Assembly (NCBI GenBank): GCA_021014325.1
Contig: CM037462.1
Span: forward strand, 1,830,318-1,894,317
Direction: 5' to 3'
Source: Plazaster borealis
Taxonomy: Eukaryota; Echinodermata; Asteroidea; Forcipulatida; Labidiasteridae
DNA length: 64,000 nt
In this document: positions 12,301-24,300 of the stretch, piece after piece
Layout: each line of letters opens with the position of its first letter
Position numbering within the stretch: the stretch's first letter is position 1
Program-made: the position numbers and the translations under genes
Notes under the pieces: generated by a model
What the model was told of the DNA's origin: nothing
The model's input: only the letters and a program-made list of their open reading frames with translations
Database searches by the model: none

Positions 12301-15300
12301 TGAACTGGATCCTCGAGATAAATGAAAAGTGTCACAAATTAAAATATACAATTATTGAAATATACAGGTGTCATCACAGTCACTGTGAATCTCCGGGAAG
12401 CGAGGTCGGATCGACCGTCAGAAATAACCCTCGAGTGGAATGCAGTGACGTGCGCAGATGAATACAGAGTGGAATACTCACAAACAAACAAAGACGGTTG
12501 TCAAACTAATGAATCATCATCATCGTATCTTATCACTCAATCAACGTCAACGACTATTCCCAATCTTGATTCTAACTCTGTATACCGAGTGAGAGTTGAC
12601 GACCGTTTTGGTTCAAATAATGGCACTGCAGCAACTAGAGAAGTAATGACTCGTACCTCAGGTAAGATCTTCTGCAGTGTGGTAGAAAGCTTTATTCCCC
12701 TAATTACCCTGATGTCCTAAAAAGTGTCTTGACAAATTTCATCATTGTGTATATGCATTTATTATTAGTCCAAACAGCTCTCGGATCACTATTAACATGA
12801 AAAATGAAGCATAACCTCAGACAGATATTGCAGGGGTCGAAATTAAATTAAATTGCCACTAGCCAGCAGGGACAGTGAAAACAAAAAGTTACTGGCCCGC
12901 TAGAAATGTTGGTGGCCCAAAATCATTTTGTAATTAAAGGTATCGTACACGTTAGGTAATGACTCAAAACAAATATTAGCATAAAAACGTACTTGGTAAC
13001 AAGCAACGGAGAGCTGTTGATAGTATAAAACATGGTAGGAAACCACTCCCTCTGAAGTAACGTAGTTTTTGAGAAAGAGGTATATTTCTCACTAAAATAA
13101 TAAAAACTTCTTGCAAGAATTTTTTATTCCTATCTGAAAGCACACGAATTTGTACAACAAGGGTGTTTTTTCTTTCATCATTTTCTTGCAACTTCGATGG
13201 CCAATTGAGCCCAAATTTTCACAGGCTTGTTATGTTATGCATAAGTTGGGTACACCAAGTGAGAACACTGGTCTTTGATGACAATTTCCAAACGTGTTCA
13301 GTGCCTTTAAAACTAAATCAGCATCATTATATTTGTGATAATCGTAACCCTCCTCCCGACCGTCGGGAGGAGGGTTACGATTATCGCAACTACATCATTA
13401 GGGGCCTTTAAAAACACCGAAAAACAACAAAACTAAACAAATAAAGAGGAAACAAATCTTACATTATACAGTAAAATAATCCTTCTGTTCATCCAGGGTA
13501 TTCGAAATTGTGTAATTTTTGTAAAATAAAGTCTACACGTACGTTGCGTAGTTGATTTCGTAAACAAGCTAACAATCCAAGGAACATGCTCATCACACCA
13601 CTGCACCATGCGGTCGACGAAATGTGCGTGCATACCAGCGAGGACAGTGCTGTATAAGGTTGCCCGCGCACCAGCGATGTGATTTTGCTTTTTTGGGGGA
13701 AAACACTTTTTTCCTGAGCATGCGCAGACACGTCAAGTCTTTCGTCAAGGCGTTTGTAACTATCGCGTAATATTTCATCTATAGAGGGCGTTTACTCTTA
13801 TGCTATCGCATTGTTCAAAAACGCCCTCTAGCGTTGAATATTTTTAGCACGCACAAAACGAAGACTGTAAGCCTGTAAATTGGAAACGACGTGACTCTGC
13901 TTGTCGCACAGAGTGCGTTGTGTACATCAGGATCGCAAAAAGAAAATGTCGTCTGTATTTCGCGGAACTTTCGACTGAATTTTCAACAGTCGGATCGTAG
14001 CAGGCAGATCCCAGCGCCTGGGTTCCGGTGATATTTTGAGGAGGATATTTTCCACTGTCCCACCGGGCTATCAGTTTTGGTGACTTCGGTGGCCCGGAGA
14101 TCTTTTCACTGGTCAGGGGCCAGCGGGCCACCGTTAATTTCGACCCCTGTATTGTCTGCCCGCGTCTGCCTGACTTGCAGGTTATCAAGAACCCAAATAA
14201 TAGCGTGCTATATTTGACTGACTTTATGCAATACCTTGTTTAATAGAACCGACTGCAGCTCCGACTGTTGTGCTGAATGATACCAGTACAAATAGCAGTC
14301 TGAGTTTCTCTTGGAGTGAACCACCATGTGGAGGTCGAGGTGGTAACATCACAGGGTACACCTATAAGCTGACTCAAGTAGGCTCTATGCCTGTTAATGT
14401 AGTAGGCCCGTCTGATATCTCAAGCACAGCGGTGACGATCAATGGTTTAATACCATACACTGATTACAGCTTCCAGGTTGCAGCCAACAACAGTGAGGGT
14501 ACTGGGCCGTTTAGCAGCAGTCTTAATGCAAAAACGGCAGAAGGAGGTATGTCTATCAATTTAGCTGTTATTATAATTTTCAGTTTCAGTATTCCACAAT
14601 ACAACTATTTCACTTGCGAACTTAATCTGGTACAACAACTGAATCTGCACAATCTGACTCCACCTTTTAATCCAGAAGTAAGCATAATTTCATACTAATC
14701 CCCCATACTATTATTCACATACATTGTTAAACATTACTTCTACGATATTGACTTATCCAAATGAAACGATTTGATCATCTTGATTAATCTCGGGTACAAG
14801 TAACAGATCAGTATTTAGTGTACATGTTGCTGACTACAAGCAAAATGGAAGACAATCTGCAATTTGTAGAATCAGTCAAATCAATGTGCCACCTTGTATA
14901 ATTTACCATTATATCCTGCAACAGTAACAAATTAAAGTCAAAAGTTATCAATACATTTCCATATGAATATTTGTTTATGGCCATGTCACACAGGGCTATT
15001 TCTTTAGGGAATTGGAGGCAACCGACTGCACTGAATGCACAAGGAACACTTCGGCAGCATGAGACACATTTTTCTAGCTGTTACTATTCCCAGAAAAATA
15101 ATGGGAAGACTGAAATATGAATGACTTTTCTTATTGTAGATTGCCTGGGGCTGGTTGGGGCCTGTAAACTACCTTGTGTGACACGGCCTGAAGAGTAACA
15201 ATGATACTAAATTCGTTTACTCTTTTTAAAAGAATTTTTTTTGTTGAACTATTTATTTATTTACTATTATCTTATTTGCACTAGAATAAACTATGGTGTT

Positions 15301-18300
15301 ATTTTACTTTGAGTTGAAGAGTGCTGTGAAATACATTTCTTTTTAACAGTTCCTCCTGCACCGATGGATTTGATGGTAAGAAGTGCTGATGAGAGTTCGA
15401 TAACGGTGGAGTGGACAGAACCTGATCCTCCCCATGGAATCATAATCAACTATGATATCTCTTTCTGGCCATCCATGGAAGGTGAAGCATCAGCAAACAT
15501 AACGACAGACGTTGGTGTGACGTCATTGAGCTATCGTATAGAGGGCCTCATGACAAATCTTACTTACTCCATCAAGGTCAGTCGGTGTTTTAATTATTCT
15601 ATTACAATATAGTATCGTTTATCTTTGAGTAATGAAAGAAGAGAACTGTTGTATGGAACGCCATTTTTGTCAAACATGTTGCTTGTTCATCTTGAGGTGC
15701 AACTAAGACATTACTAATATAATGTGGAAGAATATTCTTGTTTGGAGGGCATACATTTCTAAATTATTTCAAAACTAATTTAAACAATTTTTTTTTGGTT
15801 TTGGAGTGTTTATTTTATTTTAACATTCCAAAACTACAAAACATTCGCAAATAAATCAAATAAACATCTCAATACGTGTTGGGGTGTTTAATTTAAGTTG
15901 ATTAATGCGAATATCTTTCTTTTCTTTTTTAAGGAAATGGCTAAATAGCTGCAAATAAAAACTTACCTTTGTCAATTTGTCACAGTAATATTATGTTTAT
16001 CATCAATTCGTGGAAAAGATGTGAAAATTGAACAGTTGACCATTGTCCCTAATTATCTCATGAATTTCAAAAGTATCCCAGTCTTGTTTTCAAATGTTCA
16101 GGTTCGAGCCAAGACGTTTGTCGGTAGCGGTGTGTGGAGTGTTGCAGTCAATGGCACAACAAAAATTGGTGGTAAGAACTCGTGACAAGTATAATTGTTA
16201 ACATTCCCCGGATAATGTAAAAATATCGAAATCAATAGATCAAAATATATCTCGAAGATGTATTGTAAGTTAATGGAGTGTCGTGGCTGAGCGGTTAAGA
16301 GCACTGGACTCAAGCTCTGGTGTTTCTGATCAGCAGGGTGTGGGTTCGAGTCCCGGTCGTAGCACTTGAGTCCTTGAGCAAGATACTTTGCCATAATTGC
16401 GTTGTCCTTCTGATAGGACATTAAGCCGTAGGTCCAATGTATTAGGATTGTTAGTGCACGAAAAAGAACCAAGAACACTTATTGTAGAAGTGTAGGGGTT
16501 AACCCAGGTGTTTCTGGTTCACCAACCCTTGTTTACAGGTTTCCTCAGGCTTGCAAGCTACAGTGATTAAGTTCACTATATGAGGCGTCTTTGGTTTCAT
16601 TACAAGAAATAAATAATGATACTAATTTAAACATTTGATTTCCTCGTCTGATTTGATTGACAATCCTGATTGCTCCACAGTTCCTGGTCCAGTCGGGAAT
16701 CTTCGGTCGACGGATCAAACTAATATGTCAGTTACCTTGGAATGGGATCCACCGTTGAACCCAAATGGACAAATCATGAAGTACATAGTATGTATCGTGT
16801 TTGTATTTCCATGACTTTTCGTATTTTAAGTTTCACGTTTTTTGTTAAACAATCATCTTGGCCTTATATTGTATTACAAAAAGTTGTCAACAAAGCTCAC
16901 TAAATTAAGTCTGAAATAAACATTATAGTATGCTGCATAACTGTTTGCACCAAGTTACGAGAACATGACTAATGTCTTATGGTGTATAACTGTGTAATGT
17001 TGACTGTGAGGCATATACAAATCGATCAATTACTATATTTTCATATTATTTAATTTAGTTTCTGTCATGTAAAAATTGATCGCAGAGTATTCCTGTCACG
17101 AAATACACGCTTGATGAGAAAATTGTGTCTAAAGCCCTACGTTTGTAAACATTTGTTTCAAAATACATTTTCATCGTGATTGTTAACGTTCAGTTTGCGC
17201 TTTATAAATCTCTCTTTATTATTATTATTATTACTTATAACGTTTTGTTTTGTTTATTTACAAATATTAAATTTCATACTAAATTCTCATGAATCGTACT
17301 TGAAATAGAGATTAGACACGAGTTAAAATTCCTCTTAATTCCAAACATACTGACTAGGTGGAGTACAGAGCTGTGGAGAAACGTCACCAAGTGGATTTTG
17401 CTGAGGATACTGCGTACATGAATAATGAACTCGGGAATGAGTTACGGGTCATAATAACCAATCTCGAACCAACAACTAAATACGAGTTCAAGGTCTCAGC
17501 ACAAAACCAGATGTTCACCAGCGATGCAGCAGTACTCGAAGTATTTACTAAACTACTGGAAAGTAAGAAAATGCATGTTCGTTAAAGAATAGCTAACGAA
17601 TAATTAACCATCGTCACAATTTTGAACTTCCATTTTTTGTACAGGTTCAGTTCTTATAAATGTTATTCGGGAATCGAAAGATGTAAGAGTTGGATCTTAC
17701 AAAAAGATCTTTGATTCGCCTTGAGTTTTAAAACTTTGTTAAATACATCTTTATGATCGTCATTTCTTAGTTTGATTCCGATTCCTGTTATAAACGTGTT
17801 ATAGGAGAAACTCACGAGGCAGGCCAATGAAACCTCATCATGTTTTCATTGTATTAATTCTAGACCTTCCTTCACCCCCGGCACCAAGTTCAAATCCAAA
17901 CGATGCCACAGATACTACGGTCACAATCAATCTAAGCCGCGTCCCTGATGATGTTTATATCACGTAAGCATTATTTAACATTATTGTTAACACTAATTAC
18001 GAAAGCAAAAAATAAAAAGTAAGCAAAAGATAAAATACTCTTTATTTAAGGATTCTGAACTCACAGTACAGTGTTATGGGAAAATCGTACAATGTAAGTT
18101 TGAGTAACATTTTCTAAGCGAATTATACTCCTCAAGCCTTACTCTAAAAACTGCCGGGTCAGAATTGACCCGAATTCCGGGTTCCGTGGGGGCTGACTCA
18201 TTTCTGGGTCAGTATGACCCGGAATTTGTGTCGAAATGGCCCAGAATTTGCAGAATCCGAGGCAAAAACCCATTTATTTTAACCAGTTTCCGTGGGTCAG

Positions 18301-21300
18301 GCTCCCTGGGATCCGGAATCCGTGTACATTCTGATCCGTGTAGCATCCAGGTGGATAAATTTACTCCTTTTACTCTCTATGCTATAGATCCTACGTGATT
18401 CATGTAAAGAAGACTGAATCCAAGAGGAAGAGAGAAGCTTTAGATCCCATCCACTATGAGGACTCTCGCGATAACTACATTGCAGCTGAACTATCCAAGG
18501 AGATGGTTCAAGCCTCTTTTGTAGTTGGAGATGGTAGAATGTATGGAGGCTACCACAATGCACCACTAGACACAGGAGCAACATACGACATTCGTGTCGG
18601 ATCAGTTAGCAGAGGAAACGGGACGGTACGATTTCAAAAATAAATTTAAAACAACCCTAAGAACGCATTGTTGGTAAATATCATATCATTTAAATAAATT
18701 GCTAGTAATGCCAATTGCCCAACCCTACTGGCAAGGCATACTGGGATGGTTGCATATCATTCCTCAAGGTGTATCATAAGGTTGCATTAATCCCTGGCTA
18801 TACATCAGTTCCATGTTGGATGGCTTCTGAATGGTACCCTCAAACAAAGATATTGACGAAATAGGGAGACTGCCAAGGGCTAGAAAGCTCAGTTGGTAGA
18901 GCAGCGGCCCGTTAAAATGGAGATTGCAAGTCAATTTTTCTTTGTTCAACCCAAAATTATTTAAAATTTACCCCATAAACAGTTTCCCTTGTGGTTTATT
19001 ACTTCAAATTAATAAATCTAAATATCTTACCTCAGTTGATTGAGTTAATATTCATAAACAATTAAATACTTTTAAAAAGACATCCACACCGTTTTGCTTT
19101 TGTTACTTCTGTTTACTTTACAGGATGCACAGGTGACCTATTCTCAGCCAATTAAAGGTAAGTTATACTTTAATCTCCTTTAAAACCCTTAAGTGAGGGC
19201 TGGTAACACTAAATCATGGCACATGTTATTTATTGCACTGTTTTTCTCAAAAGTGCAATGCCCTTGGGGAGTCAAAGTCCTCGATAACATAATATACTGG
19301 ACTATACTACACATCTAAGAAGGGTCAGGTCCCAGAGTTGTGTACTTTGTTTTGGTTTTTGTTGTTGTTGTTTTTTGGTTTTTTGAGGGGCTGAAACATT
19401 GTTTTGCTTATATAGTTCGTATAAATCGGAATCGGAATCCTCTGATAAGTGGAGCCATCTGTTCTTTGTAGCAGGCTTCTTGTAGCAGATGTCTTGCTAA
19501 AAACCTGTGCTAGGTTCTGTGGTTTCCAACATCCCTCCCCCTGCCAATCACAATTGTTGGCTAACGGGGGTGCCAGTATCTAGTGGAACCTCCCTGCATT
19601 TGTTTAATCCCTGTGGTTACTCCCTCGCGTTAGGTTTTAAACCAATATTTGTCATTCTGTCATTAAGGCCGTTAGCTTACAGCACACGCTGGATGTGATT
19701 TTCAATTTACATCCCTTTCAATACCACTAATAGCTTTATAATTCACACGACTGCCATTGGTTACACTGCAGCCAGTAGACCGTTGGAAAATGTGTATATA
19801 CCTCCTTTGTAATGTTGATTTCATACTTTTTTTCAAAATTAATAACCATTCCAGACGTTGTAGAGATAGTTTGATTTTTTGTTTACAAATATTAAGTTTT
19901 AATTTTGTGTGTGTTAATTATTATGTTTTTACACTCTGAAACCAAAGTATTTTTGCACAAGCCTGAAGAAAGTGTTTTCTAACTGGAGATTCCGAGTCCA
20001 TGAGTCATACTGCCTTAAGGGTCATAGATCATGTCAATCGGGCCTGTCTGAGGATAGAACTTACAGGGTTTCACCTGTTTTTGCTAAAAACTGAACGAGA
20101 AAATGATTAAAACGTGTTTTCGGTCTACTGGCTGCAGTACTGGTAGGCCATCGGAAGGTTACACCACTAGGTCAACTTCAAACAATTATTGTAAATGTAA
20201 AAAACAAAAAAATGTGTTCATTATAGCTACGGCAAAAGCACCAGATACTTCTGATGTAGGAACAATTGTTGGTGTTTTGATAGCTGTGATCATCATTGTC
20301 ATCATCATCATCGTTGTCATCGTGTTCTTAAGAAGGTAACAACCACTTTTACCATGTTCTTAAGAAGGTAACAATCGTTGTCATTATGTTCTTTATTAAA
20401 CTTAACAGTCATTGTCAGCGACAGTGGCGTCACCGGGCGGGGCCTGCGCCCCCCCCCCCCCCCGCTCAGAACCCTTGCCCCCCCCCCTCTTGCCCCCTCA
20501 TATGAAATCACAGAAAAGTATATTCTTATAATATATAAATCGTTTAAGGCTGCATAAATTGCTGCCGTAAAAAGTAAAACTTTTATTCATATCAGTATGT
20601 GGACTATAACGCAGTCATGCCGACAAGTGCATGGAAACGTGCGCGCGATCGTATTGGCGGTAAATGTATGTTGTGGTTTTGCGGTTACAGAGAGTGCAGG
20701 AAGTCACAAAGTTCAGTTTAATACGTGGTGGTCTGGGCCCAATTTCATGGCACTGTTTACCAAATAATTCTGCGCTTATACGCGCATTGCAACGTGTGTA
20801 TTTCTATGGGACGCAGCTGGGCGTAAGCGCAGAATTCCACGGTAAGCAGAGCCATGAAATTGGGCCCTGAACGCAGACCAATAGCTCCGTAACACATTGT
20901 ACTCAGATGCACAACAGGAGATTTAAACAGCAAAATCGCCAGCGAAAAGGTAGCTTAGACCATTTTCTTCTCCATATCAAAGCGCCCGTCTTTGCCTCGT
21001 GCTCTAACACCTAAGAGGCAGAGAAGGGAAAATACAGAAGATTCTGATTCTTATGTGGTACCATCAGAGTATTGCATGGACTCTGCATCCGAGAATTTCG
21101 AAGAAGATGTATCTGTTAGTAATACTGGGAGCGCTAGTAGCACAAGTGCCCCGACAAGCACACAAATGTGATTATGATAATTAAACCCACAATTTCAATC
21201 CTGTATTTTGATTTTGATTTTTAATGGCTTACACTTGTCACAATTATTATGTTTTGGGTATTTACACTGAAATAAAGTATACAAACAGTAATTTAATGAG

Positions 21301-24300
21301 TACTCACAGAGCCTAATTTGAGAATACCGCGTACAACTCTAAATTGATACTTGGTAATCACTGTTGGTAATTTAATCCTTGTATACAGTCGAAAAGTTTT
21401 ATCTTATAATAATGACAAGTTCTCTAAGATTTGTTTTTTGCAATCTTTTGTTACCTGCAAACTATGTAGACTGTTTTAGAACTGCATTGGTGTGATCAAC
21501 TATCAGTTAACATATTTAATGATAATCTTGCACTTCTTTGGCCCCCCAAATTTAATCTTTGCCCCCACTTGCCCCCCCCCCAAATGAAAATGTCTAGTTA
21601 CGCCACTGGTCAGCGAGTTCTTAAGATGGTAACATCATTGCCAGTGGGTTTTTAAGATGGTAACATCATTGTCAGTGGGTTCTTCAGAAGGTATAATAAG
21701 TGTCAACGGGTCCTTTAGAAGGCAACAATCATTTTGGCCAATTCTATGGGATGATATCCTGGGAATAGAATGTACTTCAAGTGTCTTTCCTTTGTAAATC
21801 CGACTGTGTGTTTTTAGGAAGTGGAATTATGGACGATCAAGAAAGTCAAATGGTGGAATTGAAGGACTAAAACTAGCAGACACACCACTTCAAGCGAATA
21901 ATTTTGTACCAGGTAGATGATTGCTTTTGTTTGAACTTTTCACTGATATCATCTGAAATGATTGTCATTACCAATGTTTGCCCATGTGAACCCTTTTCAA
22001 CTTTATGAAACAATTATTAATTGATGACGTTCGACTGAGGGACTTTGAGAGCTCTAGTTACACCTTCTTATGCAGAGCTGTTTTTGAATTATGCATTTGT
22101 ACTATTATTATATTATAGGGTGTTAAAATAACACCAATGTAATTATGTTGGCAGAAATTAGTGTTTTTAACAACCCTATTGTGTACATTTTGATTCTTTT
22201 TTCGGTATCTATATGCGACAACACCTATGGAAAATTTGTGTATACAGCCACAACATTAAACTTTCCTCAAGAAAGTGTAAACTGCCATAAAAAGCTTAAA
22301 AGAATTTTGTTTTACTTAAACAGCTACTTGAGCGAAATTGTTTAAACGGGAATGCTATTTAAACTTATTTATAATGTGTTTGTTTATATAATTTAAATGT
22401 TATTATTGTGAAATTGGTACACGTCTGATTTTTAGTAATTATCAATCCAAAAATTAGGCCCCAACCTCAATGTTTTGAAAAGCTATTTAAGAAACACTTC
22501 TGCCGTTGACAGCGTGCGTCAAAATGACAATACTTTGACATCATGTGTAGGATGTTGCTTTGTTACCTCTATGCTGCAAAAGCGGCTATACAAAACGAGC
22601 TCCCACATATGACGTAAGATGAGTGATGACGTAACAGGGCTTTTTGCGAATCGTTCTAATAAGCACCAGAGAAGGGTTTTCAAAATTATTGTTTTTTAAA
22701 CAATTAAATCTGTTTAATCTCATGTGAACTCAATTTCCTTATTGATTGAAAACATTTTAAATGCATTTCAGCAAAGATCAGTTGTTGCCGTTTTCGTTCA
22801 AGGGTCTTTAAAATAAGTTATATTGTTTTTACCTGTACAGTGAACGAATATGCCTCATCGGTCTGTGTTGAACCTGCTGCAATAGAGATTCCTACACCCT
22901 CCACCACACCGTCACCATCCCGTAAACCCACAGTACCTACACCCTCGAGCACACCGTCAACACCCCGTAAACCCACAGTGCGTCCCCCACAGCCCAAACA
23001 GTTGCCATTCACAAATCCACCACCGATCCCTATTGACGAACTTGAGAAGTATATTGAGATGAAGAAATCGGCAGCTGCTGATAAAGGCTTTGATGCAGAT
23101 TACAAGGTATTACAAGGGGTTTGGGAAACTCAGAAAGATGTAGAGGCTCAAAGTTATTAATCATAACAATTCTTTATCCGATGTCTCCCTCCAAGATAGG
23201 AGCTGAAACCATCCAGGCTTTCACTAAGGTTAAAAATCTTGGAGTGGAGTTTGACCAAACCATGCGGATGTCCAACCAAGTCACTGCTATTTGTCAATCC
23301 GTAAACTTCAATTTACGTAGCCTATCATGCATAAGAATGTACATTGATAAACCATCTTGCCATGCTGCTTTTAGAGCCCTTGTAACATCTCGACTAGATT
23401 ATGCAAATTCACTTTTCTGCGGACTGTAAACGCCTTCAACTGCTCCAAAACCGTGCCGCCAAACGATTTATCGGGCTCACAAATATGACAGTGTAACTCC
23501 TATCATTCATGATCTTCATTGGCTGACAGTCTCCAACCGCATTAGCTTCAAAATACTGACCCTGGTTTTCAAATGTCTCAATATATACTGACGCTGCACC
23601 TTCATACTTAACGGAACTCATTCAACTGTCAGCCAGCCAGAAGCCTCCGATCATCTACAGATACTAAATTACTCGTTGTGCCCAAAACCCGTACTATCAC
23701 TGGCGACAAAAGCTTCCACGCTGCTGCCCCAAAACTCTGGAGCAATTTACCCTACAGTTTCCGCCACTCTAACTCACTAGCAGCTATCAAAAAATCTCTA
23801 AAACTCACTTGTTTGATCACTCATGTGTTTTGCTTATTCTGTTAAATCCTTTGTTGCTTGTTGTTTAATTTTGTGTTAAGCGCTGTGTTACTCTCTCTCT
23901 CTCTCTCTCTGGTTTATTATTATTAACAACATTATCATCATCTTCATGGTCATCTCCATGATCCCCGTCCCCATTATCAGTATCATCACTCTTCATCAGG
24001 CTGTATTCATCAATTACACAATATTTTGTTGCACGTTGTGATGGCGTCCATAGTGTTTTGTACCCATGGACCCCATCATAGAGCGTGCAACAATTGTTTT
24101 GTTATACCATGGTAATAGACTGTGCAAGTCTGGTGCATATTCGAACTTCCGGAACCATTGTGGTCCCAACCATATGGAGTTTTAAGTGGGCGGGATTTCG
24201 ACAACTATTTAAGTTTAACGTAGTTTATGGCCATGAAATTTATATATATGATGTTTGGAATGCAATACTAAGTGATATGAAAGTAAAACCAATTCAACAA

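Larger units (their letters stand above)
12831..14149. mobile_element. 1,319-bp non-autonomous DNA transposon with 5-bp TSD, only in gene A
   Basis: Terminal inverted repeats CAGGGGTCGAAATTAA (12831-12846) and its complement ending at 14149, flanked by TATTG on both sides (12826-12830 and 14150-14154). Gene B has the empty site (one TATTG at 58049-58053). The CAGGGG ends suggest a hAT-related family with 5-bp duplications. No transposase frame is seen. It contains a nested MITE (12934-13311) and a 49-bp palindrome. Confidence 0.9.

Noticed and set aside
9791..12661. Gene A as a true Tie receptor tyrosine kinase
   Set aside because: The ectodomain is Tie-like, but the exons joined in phase downstream encode PTP motifs ([13 protein letters not shown]), not a kinase.
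16278..16365. Functional tRNA-Leu gene (also 59921 and 40575)
   Set aside because: A and B boxes are present, but the stems do not all pair, a SINE body follows, and several diverged copies exist.
17645..17683. Possible short exon [13 protein letters not shown] between FN3-4 and FN3-5
   Set aside because: It has acag before and gtaaga after and is kept in gene B, but it ends in phase 0 and would put the next exon (17864) out of frame with an early stop. Direct joining of 17562 to 17864 is open.
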